A DNA stretch of 64,000 nucleotides. Origin: Natrialba magadii ATCC 43099 (GTDB lineage Archaea > Halobacteriota > Halobacteria > Halobacteriales > Natrialbaceae). Of the stretch, positions 25,077 to 32,972 are shown piece after piece. The position numbers and the translations under genes are program-made. The stretch covers positions 1,922,001 to 1,986,000 of the forward strand of contig NC_013922.1 of assembly GCF_000025625.1 (NCBI RefSeq). Reading direction: 5' to 3'. A model generated the notes under the pieces. The model searched no databases. It saw only the letters and a list, made by a program, of their open reading frames with translations, and was not told where the DNA came from. Within the stretch, counting starts at the first letter, position 1. The number at the start of each line of letters is the position of its first letter.

Positions 25077-27464
25077 TCAGGACAGCTTCGACCGGAACCG
25101 ATCCAGTCCGAACTCGAGCATGTCCGGACTCACGGTCTGGAACTCGTCGTCGTCCGGGAGGAAGGGAACGACGGAGTCCCAGCTATCGCGGGCGTATCGC
25201 TCGTCCAACAGCACACGGACGCCCGTATCCTCGGGCGAGCGGATCACCCGACCAATCGCCTGCCGGGCCTTCCGAACCGCAGGAATCGTCAGCGCATAGG
25301 TGAAGCCATCGCCGAAGGCATCGTCGTAGGCTCGGCGCACCGCTTTCGTCCGCGGACTCGAGGTGTTGACGATCGGAACACCACAGACAACCGCCGCGGA
25401 GAGGCGGTCGCCGCTGTAGTCGACGCCTTCCGTCAGCGTCCCGCGGAGACTCGTCACGAGCACCTTCCCGTCGCCCGCGAAAAATTCGCTCTTGAGTGAC
25501 TCCGTCGCCTCGTCGTCGCTCGAGGCGTCGCGAAGCACGGGTTTCGAGAGGCGGTCCTCGAGTACCCCGGCGATCCACTCGGCCTCGGCGTAGCTCGGCA
25601 TGCCGACGAGTACGTTGCCGGGAAGGCGGCCAACCTGCGTGATGGCGTCGGCGTAGTGGGTTCGCGTCGGATTCTCGTCACCGGTTCTGCCGCGGTTGTC
25701 GTACGTGAACTTCGGTGCAGCGACTGCGAAGCTCTCGCGGTTCTCCTCGGGGAAGTGGAGGCCGTAGCGGCGTTCGACGACCGGTCGATCCTCCTCGCGG
25801 GCGAGGTACTCGAGTCCCGTGACCTCGGTGAAGGCGTCCATCGGCTCCAGCGTCGCGCTCATCAGAATGCCGCCGCCGAAGGACGCGAGACGGTCACCGA
25901 TGGCGTCGCTGGGGACGCAGTTGTGCAGCGCGATGCGAGCGGTGTAGGCCCGTCGCCAGGAGTCCGGCGGCTCCGTGTCGTTCCAGGTGCGCTCGAGTTC
26001 GATCTCGCGGAAGTATTCCGTGTGTCCGCAACGGTACCACTCGCCCAACACGCGGCCGACAGCGGGTGCGGCCCGCGTTCGGTCCTCGTCTTCGGCCTCG
26101 TTTAAAATTCGTGCGGCGACAGCACCGACGGCCTCGACGCGGACCCAGTCGGCGTCGCCGTAGCCCGCCTCTCTTGCCCACTCCGAGAGTTCGTCTTCGG
26201 CCGGCTCACCGGGGTCTCGGAGTGGAATCTCTTCGTCAGGGAGGTCGGTGAGATCCGACTTCCACCCCCTGTGTTTCCGGTCGAGATGAGCAGTCACGCG
26301 GCGGTCGAGTTCGTCTCTGAGATCACGGATGAACTCGAGTGTTCGGTTGAGTTCCTCGTAGGTGACGTCGCTGTCCTGGAGTTCGGCGCGGACGAGGTCG
26401 GCGTCGGCGGTCTGGGAGCCGCCGGTTGCCTGGCGGCCCTCGCGTTCGAACTTGATAGGCTGGATAACGCGCGAGAGTTCGGTTTCGGCGTCTCGAAGCG
26501 TGGTGTCGGCGACCCCGTCGCTGACGAGGTCGCGCACGCGCGGTTCAAGCATGTGAGCCTCGTCGCAGACGACGAACGTGGAGTCGTCGAGCAGCGCGCC
26601 GGTGAACGAACCGGTCGTTCGCGGGTCGAACGCGTGGTAGTAGTTTCCGATGACGACCTCGGTGTGGGCGAGCGCAGCGCCCATGACCGAGTGTGGACAG
26701 GTGCCGTTGCGGACTGAGCGCGCGACGAGGTCCTCGGGTGTGATCATCCCCGCATCGGTGAGGTCGTAGGGGACCGCTTCGACTGCATCACCATCACTGC
26801 CCTCGTCCGGCAGGTCGTCCAGGTACTGCGCGTAGAACGGACAGAACTCGGTCTCGGCGCTCACCGCCCCGCCGTCGGAGTAGGTCGGCATCTCCGGCGG
26901 GTAGGCGGCCGTCTCGCCGGCAGTCTCGAGGAACCGCCCCATGGAACCGGAGCGGCCGCTGTCGGCGAGCCCCGTCTGCTGCTGGCGTGCGTTCGCGGTC
27001 AGCGCGGCGGCGGTCGTCTCGCCGCCCTCGCCAGTCAGGTCACGCGTTCGGTCCCGAAGGGTCTCACACCGGTCGTAGACGTTGCCGTCGTCGATGTCGC
27101 CCGCATTGGCCCGGTTGTACGGGCAGACATCGGCCTTCCCGACGAGTGTGAGCCCCGAAACTGGGTCCCAGTCGTCCGGCAGGTTCTCGTTGATCGTCTC
27201 GAGATCCGCTTCGAACTGGCGCAGTTGCTGCTTGACGCTGGTGAGGACGAAGACGCGCTCGTAGTCGGTGTCCGGGTCGCGCACGAGGTCAATGCCAGCG
27301 GTGAGTGCGATCATCGTCTTTCCCGTCCCGCAGGCTCCTTCGATGACCGTGTATCCACCGTCACGGGCCGCGTCGGCGGCGGTTTCGATGCCGTCGACCT
27401 GCTCGTCGTAGGGCTCGGCGTGACCGAAGATCGGTCGCCAGTCCGTCATTCTTCCCGTACTCAT
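25077..27464 (-). CDS. XPD/DinG-type DNA helicase with Fe-S cluster
   Basis: The 795-residue superfamily 2 helicase unwinds DNA 5' to 3' and probably acts in repair. Walker A (EGACGTGKTMIAL) is near residue 45, and the DEAH box reads VVCDEAHMLEP. Four cysteines between them (DVCPYN, DRCETL, EFCPFY, GTCPHS) match the XPD iron-sulfur domain. The C-terminal helicase domain shows LVGMPSYAEAEWIAG, VTSLRGTLTEGVDYSGDRLS and the motif VI region RQAIGRVIRSPEDTGV. ATG 27464 (MSTGRMTDWRPIFGH) was preferred to the in-frame ATG at 27494, which adds no conserved sequence. Single gene. Confidence 0.9.
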   Translation of the reverse strand: MSTGRMTDWRPIFGHAEPYDEQVDGIETAADAARDGGYTVIEGACGTGKTMIALTAGIDLVRDPDTDYERVFVLTSVKQQLRQFEADLETINENLPDDWDPVSGLTLVGKADVCPYNRANAGDIDDGNVYDRCETLRDRTRDLTGEGGETTAAALTANARQQQTGLADSGRSGSMGRFLETAGETAAYPPEMPTYSDGGAVSAETEFCPFYAQYLDDLPDEGSDGDAVEAVPYDLTDAGMITPEDLVARSVRNGTCPHSVMGAALAHTEVVIGNYYHAFDPRTTGSFTGALLDDSTFVVCDEAHMLEPRVRDLVSDGVADTTLRDAETELSRVIQPIKFEREGRQATGGSQTADADLVRAELQDSDVTYEELNRTLEFIRDLRDELDRRVTAHLDRKHRGWKSDLTDLPDEEIPLRDPGEPAEDELSEWAREAGYGDADWVRVEAVGAVAARILNEAEDEDRTRAAPAVGRVLGEWYRCGHTEYFREIELERTWNDTEPPDSWRRAYTARIALHNCVPSDAIGDRLASFGGGILMSATLEPMDAFTEVTGLEYLAREEDRPVVERRYGLHFPEENRESFAVAAPKFTYDNRGRTGDENPTRTHYADAITQVGRLPGNVLVGMPSYAEAEWIAGVLEDRLSKPVLRDASSDDEATESLKSEFFAGDGKVLVTSLRGTLTEGVDYSGDRLSAAVVCGVPIVNTSSPRTKAVRRAYDDAFGDGFTYALTIPAVRKARQAIGRVIRSPEDTGVRVLLDERYARDSWDSVVPFLPDDDEFQTVSPDMLEFGLDRFRSKLS

Positions 27465-27583
27465 GGTCGGGTGGTCAAAGCGTTGACGGACCACTCTCGG
27501 TGCGGGATCGGATATAAACCTCCGGGCGGCGAGTCGTGTCAGTTCACAATATTTTTCTATCGCGACGAGAGGCAGAGAACGTA

Positions 27584-28399
27584 ATGCCCCTCCCCGACCC
27601 TGGTGTCGATTCCCCGTTCTACCGCGATCTCGTGGTCTTCCTGCTCGCAGTCTGTTTACTCACCAGTCCGTTTCTGGTTGCAACCGTTCACATCGGCGAG
27701 CCCGCCCACGAATTCGACCGCGCGGCAGTGACGACCAACGACAGTGCGATCGAATACGCCGACGAAGACGAAGACGAAGACGAAGACGACGTTCCGTTCC
27801 TGACACCAATCAGTGAGGACATCGACTGCGCCGGCTGGGCTGGCGACCTGCGAGCCTGTGCACTCGAGGAGCAGGTACTCGACGGACAGCCAGTGCCAGC
27901 CGGAATGTGGACGGGCGAAGCGGGACACACGCCGGTTTCCACGCCGTATCTGTCGGGGTACTACCGATACATCCAACTCGACGGGCAGGTGTACGAGCCC
28001 GCGTACGAAACGAACGCATCGGAACAGCGAAACGGGATGCACAGGGTCGAACTGGCCCTCGAACCCGCGGACCCAGACGACGCGCTACAGCGAGTCTCGG
28101 TTGACGTAACCGACGAGGATCTCCATCCGACCGTCGCCGAAACCGCACGAGAGGGGGCAACGACCACTCGCGCCGCTGTTGATGTCCCGGAGACACCGAT
28201 CGAACTCGAGGACGGGACTCACTACCGGGTGTACGAGAGCCAGCAGGTCGACGAGTCGCCGTGGGACTCGAGTTCGCTCGCGTTCGCGCTGCGATACGTC
28301 GTGCCGCTGATCGGCATCGCGATGCTCGTGTCGCTATCTCGTCGGATCGAGGTGTCCTACGTCGGTGGAAAAGGAGAGAAGTCTGAGCGCGACGAATAG
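27584..28399 (+). CDS. Membrane-anchored protein of unknown function
   Basis: The 271-residue protein has an N-terminal transmembrane helix at about 12-35 (DLVVFLLAVCLLTSPFLVA) and a C-terminal one at about 235-255 (YVVPLIGIAMLVSL). An acidic external domain of about 200 residues lies between them. It contains a run of Asp-Glu repeats near 50-60 (EDEDEDEDD) and two cysteines (DCAGWAGDLRACALEE) that may form a disulfide. I do not recognise the family. ATG 27584 was chosen since the hydrophobic signal follows closely. Its stop lies 3 bp from the end of the convergent CPBP protease gene. Confidence 0.7.
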   Translation: MPLPDPGVDSPFYRDLVVFLLAVCLLTSPFLVATVHIGEPAHEFDRAAVTTNDSAIEYADEDEDEDEDDVPFLTPISEDIDCAGWAGDLRACALEEQVLDGQPVPAGMWTGEAGHTPVSTPYLSGYYRYIQLDGQVYEPAYETNASEQRNGMHRVELALEPADPDDALQRVSVDVTDEDLHPTVAETAREGATTTRAAVDVPETPIELEDGTHYRVYESQQVDESPWDSSSLAFALRYVVPLIGIAMLVSLSRRIEVSYVGGKGEKSERDE

Positions 28400-28402
28400 C
28401 GA

Positions 28403-29419
28403 CTATCGATCGCTGGTGTAGTCGTCAGAGTCTGGTTCTGTCCCAGTGCTGTGCACGGAGTTGTCGGTGTCGACGTCGCCATGTTCGGTGCCAGCATGGT
28501 CGGTGTCCGGATCCTCGACGAGTGCCCACTCGCGCGTGAGCGACGGCGTTCCGCGGACCGCGATGGCGACCGCGGCGAGTCCGAAGACCGCGATGCCGAC
28601 CGCGCCAACCGGGTTGACCACGAGTTCAGAACCACCCTGCGCGAAGACGATCAACGTCGTCCCGAAGGCGTTGAACACGCCGTGGAGGATCGACGGCGCG
28701 ATGACCGATTTGGCCTGAACGGTGACGTAGGTGTACACCGGCGACATCGCGATGCAGGCCGCGGTCATGACACCGACGCCGACGAGCGGATCCGTCGTCG
28801 GATAGTTGTACCCCTCGAGGATCACCGGCGCGTGCCAGAGCCCCCAGACGACGCCGATCACGGTCGACGCTGGCCAGAACCCGTACGGCGACAGCTCTGT
28901 CAGGAAGACGCCGCGCCAGCCAAACTCCTCACCAAACGCGAGTATGGCGTTGATCGTCGCCCCGGCGATGAGCGCGGCGACGATCGTCACGAGCAGGTTG
29001 AGCGGCCAATCCGGCAGCGACGGCCCCTCGGGCTGGTCTGCGGGATCGGCCGGTGCGAACTCCGTTCCCTCACCCGTGAACGGGTTCGCGTCGGGGACGA
29101 ACTCGACGCCGGGCAGCGCGAGCGCGATGGCGATGCCGAGCAGGACGAGCGCGATCGGGACGATTGCGGCGATCGCAAGCCAGCGCACTCGCTCCCACGG
29201 GAACCGAAGGCCAGCAGCCTCGAACGACGGCGAGCCAACCACGCAGGTAGCGATTCCGGCGAGCATTGGCGTGAACATGTACGCGGGCGCGAGCGCGACC
29301 ATGCTTACACCGAGGAGTTGCGAAACGAGCACGAACGCCCCCGAGAGCACGACGAGCGAGCCGAGAAAGACGACAAGCGGTCGGCGACCGGGAACACTGT
29401 CACGCTCGGTCACGGCCAC
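28403..29419 (-). CDS. CPBP-family intramembrane metalloprotease
   Basis: A polytopic membrane protein (about eight helices) carries the CPBP/Rce1 signature: the Glu-Glu motif GEEFGWRGVFLTE at about 168, the His of WGLWHAPVI at about 198, and the second His of SILHGVFNA at about 250. These form the zinc-type active site used for CAAX-prenyl or related membrane proteolysis. The C-terminal tail of about 45 residues is hydrophilic (DTDHAGTEHGDVDTD). The substrate is unknown; archaeal members are often orphan genes, as here. Confidence 0.88.
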   Translation of the reverse strand: MAVTERDSVPGRRPLVVFLGSLVVLSGAFVLVSQLLGVSMVALAPAYMFTPMLAGIATCVVGSPSFEAAGLRFPWERVRWLAIAAIVPIALVLLGIAIALALPGVEFVPDANPFTGEGTEFAPADPADQPEGPSLPDWPLNLLVTIVAALIAGATINAILAFGEEFGWRGVFLTELSPYGFWPASTVIGVVWGLWHAPVILEGYNYPTTDPLVGVGVMTAACIAMSPVYTYVTVQAKSVIAPSILHGVFNAFGTTLIVFAQGGSELVVNPVGAVGIAVFGLAAVAIAVRGTPSLTREWALVEDPDTDHAGTEHGDVDTDNSVHSTGTEPDSDDYTSDR

Positions 29420-29598
29420 CCCTCCTGTGCCTGTGTCGAATCGTCGGCATGCTGTAACATGGCTGAACTGTACGTCCCGTACGAATAAGTATTACACCGT
29501 CTGTCCTGGTTGGAAACAGCGTCGACAGGGACCACAACACGACCCAGGGGATCAACCTGGAACACAACACACACCCGTCACCACCCCCAACACCACCC

Positions 29599-30192
29599 AT
29601 GAGCGACACGAGCGATTCGGCCGACAACGTCGATACCGAGCAGTGGCGCGTCGAACTCGAGGAGAAGCGCGCAGAGAAAAACGAGTTCTTCGCCAGCCAC
29701 CCCCAGTCACCCGTCCCACCCGAGGAGCGCGATGCGTTCGAGGCACTCGAGTACTTCGACCCAGATCCGGACTACCGCGTCACCGCGACTGCGGAGGTCC
29801 ACGACGACCCCGAAGTTGTGCTCATGGACACGACGACGGGCCGCGAGATGCGATACCTGCGCGTGGCGACACTCGAGTTCGACCTCGAGCGCACGGACGA
29901 GGAACTCGAGGATGTCAGTACGTCGCTTGCAGCGTACCAACTCGAGAGTCCGAATCAGGAGCCGTACTTCATTCCGTTCCGGGACAAGACGACGGGCCAG
30001 CAGACCTACGAAGGCGGGCGGTACATGGAGCTGGCGGCGGATCGTGATCTCGAGACGGGTGACGAGCTGGTCGTCGATTTCAACCTGGCGTACACGCCGT
30101 TCTGTGCGTTCAGCGAGACGTACGACTGTCCGCTCCCGCCGAAGGAGAACTGGCTCGACGTGACGATTCCGGCGGGCGAGCGGTTCGAGTAG
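29599..30192 (+). CDS. DUF1684 family protein
   Basis: The 197-residue soluble acidic protein matches DUF1684. The N-terminal helix ELEEKRAEKNEFFASHPQSP is followed by a beta-rich body (YFDPDPDYRV, YFIPFRDKTTGQQTYEGGRY). The conserved end reads DFNLAYTPFCAFSETYDCPLPP followed by ENW. The family is widespread in archaea and bacteria with no established biochemical role; the Asn/Cys-containing end motif suggests ligand or metal binding. Full length, single gene. Confidence 0.85.
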   Translation: MSDTSDSADNVDTEQWRVELEEKRAEKNEFFASHPQSPVPPEERDAFEALEYFDPDPDYRVTATAEVHDDPEVVLMDTTTGREMRYLRVATLEFDLERTDEELEDVSTSLAAYQLESPNQEPYFIPFRDKTTGQQTYEGGRYMELAADRDLETGDELVVDFNLAYTPFCAFSETYDCPLPPKENWLDVTIPAGERFE

Positions 30193-30212
30193 ACGAGAAG
30201 GCGACTGGCGAT

Positions 30213-30392
30213 TTTGTGGTGGCTGACGGTTTTGTGGTGGCTGACGGTTTTGTGGTGGCTGACGGTTTTGCGGTGGCTGACGGTTTTGCGGTGGCTGACG
30301 GTTTTGCGGTGGCTGACGGTTTTGCGGTGGCTGACGGTTTTGCGGTGGCTGACGGTTTTGCGGTGGCTGACGGTTTTGCGGTGGCTGAGAGT
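30213..30392 (+). repeat. 18-bp tandem repeat, about 10 copies
   Basis: About ten head-to-tail copies of TTTTGCGGTGGCTGACGG start 21 bp after the DUF1684 stop. The first three have TGTGG instead of TGCGG. The array is open in several frames on both strands, which creates spurious repetitive open frames; I treat it as non-coding. No spacers, so it is not CRISPR. Confidence 0.93.
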
Positions 30393-30578
30393 TAGCTGGA
30401 CAACACGAGCAGGCACGTTTCCACTGGAACGGAAGCACTGTTTCCAGCGTGCTGGTGGGGTGAGACTGACCTCGAGTGGAAATAGAGGGGTTTGAGTATG
30501 ATTGGCTGTGGTTGCCGACGGTAGTGATCGCAGTCGCGTCAGGTATCGCGAGTATGGCGGTAATGACAACGACAGCAA

Positions 30579-31259
30579 TTACGGTGCGACGCCAACAGTG
30601 AGCAACGTCCCGAACTCGCGGTAGCGTTCGACCATCTCCGCGCGGGTGTCCCAGTTCTCCGTCGGGAACTCGGCTTCGGCGGGAATCGTGATCTCGCGGT
30701 CCGGAATGGTGTCTTGTTCGGCGACGTGGAGTCCGGCGTCGCGGAAGGCTTCGCGGTACTGGTCGCGGTCCCAGCGAGTCATCTCGATCGAGATCTTCTC
30801 CTGCCACGCGTGGGAGTGGACGTTCTCTTCGTAGTAGTTGACCGCACAGTAGAACGTTCCACCGGGGCGAAGCACACGGGCGATTTCGGCGAGTGTTTCG
30901 TGGGGGGCAGCAGCGTAGTAGAACGCCTCCATCGACCAGACGTGATCGATCGTGTCGTCACCGAAGGGAAGCGAGCCGAAGTCGCCGACGACGTACGAAA
31001 CCTGCGGGTCCTGCGTGTAGCCCGCGGCGTTGTGGGCCATTTCGGGTGAGCCGTCGAGCCCGTAGATTCGTCCTGCATCCTTGGTGTCCCGGAGCGCGCG
31101 GCCGGCGTAGCCGCTCCCACAGCCGAGGTCGAGGACGGTATCGCCGGCCTCCACCGGCATTCGTGCCAGCGCGTGCTTTGCCGTGTGCCAGTGGCGCTCT
31201 TCCATCCCTCGGTCACGACCGCTCGTCGCCCAGTCGTCGAACTCCTCGCGTACGCTCAT
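30579..31259 (-). CDS. Class I SAM-dependent methyltransferase
   Basis: The 226-residue protein has the Rossmann methyltransferase motifs. Motif I is TVLDLGCGSGYAGRAL at about 45, followed by IYGLDGSPEMAHNAAG, the DFGSLPFGDDTIDHVWSMEA region and LRPGGTFYCAVNYYEEN. These resemble small-molecule or lipid methyltransferases of the UbiE/Coq5 class; the substrate is not evident. ATG 31259 (MSVREEFDDWATSG) was preferred to 31286, since the extra residues are not conserved-looking. It is divergent from an iron-uptake gene and shares an intergenic region with three DtxR-type palindromes, so it may be iron-regulated. Confidence 0.87.
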   Translation of the reverse strand: MSVREEFDDWATSGRDRGMEERHWHTAKHALARMPVEAGDTVLDLGCGSGYAGRALRDTKDAGRIYGLDGSPEMAHNAAGYTQDPQVSYVVGDFGSLPFGDDTIDHVWSMEAFYYAAAPHETLAEIARVLRPGGTFYCAVNYYEENVHSHAWQEKISIEMTRWDRDQYREAFRDAGLHVAEQDTIPDREITIPAEAEFPTENWDTRAEMVERYREFGTLLTVGVAP

Positions 31260-31377
31260 ACCGGATGCGTCGGCCTCCGTGAGCAAAACCGGTTCGACTT
31301 TCGACTCGAGTAGAGCGCGAAACGACGCGCCCGATGTCGCGAGCCGATGGCAGCTGGGTGGACTGACCGACAGGTAC

Positions 31378-31393
31378 TTTAGGATGGCCTAAA
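31378..31393. promoter_or_regulatory. DtxR-type iron box 1
   Basis: TTTAGG-ATGG-CCTAAA is a perfect 6-bp dyad with a 4-bp spacer. The TTAGG/CCTAA core matches the operators of haloarchaeal DtxR-family iron regulators (Idr/SirR type). It lies 119 bp upstream of the divergent methyltransferase gene. Confidence 0.75.
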
Positions 31394-31411
31394 AAGGTGT
31401 GATCGGAGAGG

Positions 31412-31427
31412 TTTAGGCTGGCCGAAA
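31412..31427. promoter_or_regulatory. DtxR-type iron box 2
   Basis: TTTAGG-CTGG-CCGAAA has the same geometry as box 1 with one mismatch in the right arm. The two box centres are 34 bp apart. Confidence 0.6.
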
Positions 31428-31516
31428 TACCGTGGGCATCGGTTTCGGTCGGATGGATAGCGAACGCTGTCCCCTCCTCTCGTCCGTTCTATCGCAACTA
31501 ATCGGTAGGTATAAGT

Positions 31517-31536
31517 GTTTTAGGTCGGCCTAAAAC
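31517..31536. promoter_or_regulatory. DtxR-type iron box 3 at the start codon
   Basis: GTTTTAGG-TCGG-CCTAAAAC is a perfect 8-bp dyad. It ends 5 bases before the ATG of the iron-binding lipoprotein gene, so a bound repressor would cover the transcription start of this probably leaderless message. Confidence 0.85.
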
Positions 31537-31541
31537 TAAGT

Positions 31542-32705
31542 ATGCAACAGCGAAGCAGCGATCAGATGAGTCGGGTTGGTCGACGAACGTATCTTGCCGC
31601 CGCAGGCGGTGCTGTAGCCGGCCTCGCTGGACTCGCGGGCTGCCTGGGTGACGGCGGAGACAGCACGCCGATCGCAGAGGTCGACCCGATGACACAGGGT
31701 GTCAATTCGGGTACGCTATCCTGGGACGACCTCGGTGACCTCGAGGGTGAAATCAGCATCTACTCCGGCCGAACGCCAGATCAGATCTCCGGCGTCTTCG
31801 AAGCCCTCGAACAGGAGTACGACGATCTCACCGTCAGCGTCGACTGGGACGACAACGATACGCAAGTCAACCAGATCCTCGAAGAGGAGACCCACCCGGC
31901 AGACCTCATGTACTCACAGGACCCCGGTGCACTGAACGCACTTCACGAGGATGGATCCTTACAGGAACTCCCTGCGGACGTTCTCGATGCTGTCCCTAAC
32001 AGCTACCAGCACAACGACGGATACTGGACTGGCGTAACCGGGCGGACTCGTTCGATTCAGTACAACAGTGACCGACTGGACGAAACCGACTTCGATAGCT
32101 GGGACGAGCTGCCGACAGATATTACGGAGTACGCAACCGACGAACGATTCGAGGACATCATTTCGACTCGACCGAACTCCGGAACGTTCCGCGGATTCAT
32201 CCAGGCGATGGTCGAACGGAAGGGCGAAGAAGAGACCCGCGAGTGGGTTCGACAGATGGCCGACGATCAGAACACACACCTCTTCGAAGGTGGCTCCGAC
32301 CAGGCGGAGGCGATAAACAGAGGTGGCGACGACGACCCGATCATCGGCCTCGGAAACAGCTACTACGCTGCTCGTATCCTCAACGAGGATTCCGACGCAC
32401 CAATTCGGACCACGTTCACCGAAAACGACGCTGGGTGTCTATTCAGCGTCGCCGGTGTCGGTGTCCTCGACCAGGTCGGAGACGCCGAACTCGTCGCGGA
32501 GTTCGTCCGACACCTGCTCGCAGAGGAGGGCCAGGAACTCATGATGGAAGACAACGGCGAGTACCCAGTCGTCGAAGATATCGAGTACGTCGGCCCGCTT
32601 CCAGACCTCGACGAAATCAACCCGCCAGAGTTCGACCTCAGCGGCTTCGACATGGACCTGCAGGAAGCAGGCGACCTCATCGAAGACGAAGGGATGTTCT
32701 CGTAA
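31542..32705 (+). CDS. Iron ABC transporter substrate-binding lipoprotein
   Basis: The 387-residue lipoprotein has a twin-arginine signal (SRVGRRTYLAAAGGAVAGLA) and lipobox AGLAGC near residue 35. The mature part matches FbpA/ThiB-type binding proteins: GEISIYSGRTPDQISGVFEA, PADLMYSQDPGALNAL, GVTGRTRSIQYNSDRL and FRGFIQAMVERKGEEE. The YSG start and the paired tyrosines in GNSYYAARIL fit ferric-iron-binding relatives. An iron box overlaps its promoter. The permease gene lies 267 bp downstream, and no ATPase gene is near. Confidence 0.85.
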   Translation: MQQRSSDQMSRVGRRTYLAAAGGAVAGLAGLAGCLGDGGDSTPIAEVDPMTQGVNSGTLSWDDLGDLEGEISIYSGRTPDQISGVFEALEQEYDDLTVSVDWDDNDTQVNQILEEETHPADLMYSQDPGALNALHEDGSLQELPADVLDAVPNSYQHNDGYWTGVTGRTRSIQYNSDRLDETDFDSWDELPTDITEYATDERFEDIISTRPNSGTFRGFIQAMVERKGEEETREWVRQMADDQNTHLFEGGSDQAEAINRGGDDDPIIGLGNSYYAARILNEDSDAPIRTTFTENDAGCLFSVAGVGVLDQVGDAELVAEFVRHLLAEEGQELMMEDNGEYPVVEDIEYVGPLPDLDEINPPEFDLSGFDMDLQEAGDLIEDEGMFS

Positions 32706-32972
32706 CGACTGAGTTGTTCGAGTGATCTCAGGTCGACCCGGAACCCCAACCCAACTCCAACCCGAAACCGAACCGGAACCCCAACCCCAACCCGAACCAG
32801 AACACTTCCCTCATCTGTTTTTGTGGGAACATGCGTCTGCATTGCCACACGGTGGGACGCTTCGGAGGATTTAGGAGCACCTAACTCAAAGCGACCAACC
32901 AGATTCGCGCCGCCGCCGACCTGCTCGGATCAGAGACCGGAGGCGACAGACGATCGACGACACCCGACTATA
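32706..32972. other. Gap with AACCC/AACCG repeats and iron box
   Basis: A C/A-rich simple-sequence tract (AACCCCAACCC, AACCCGAACC words) covers about 32738-32805. An iron box follows at 32870-32885, then the permease start. Confidence 0.6.
32870..32885. promoter_or_regulatory. DtxR-type iron box 4
   Basis: TTTAGG-AGCA-CCTAAC has a perfect TTAGG/CCTAA core with the same 4-bp spacer. It lies 88 bp before the permease ATG, so the permease may have its own iron-controlled promoter rather than depend on read-through. Confidence 0.65.

Noticed and set aside
30413-30430. ORB-like TTTCCACTGGAA sequence
   Set aside because: It has the core-like dyad but no G- or C-string beside it and lies alone, far from any initiator gene.
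30214-30495. Open frame of Trp-Leu-Thr-Val-Leu repeats (and antisense Pro-Gln-Asn repeats)
   Set aside because: Entirely produced by the 18-bp tandem repeat; open on both strands, with no conserved flanks or start signals.
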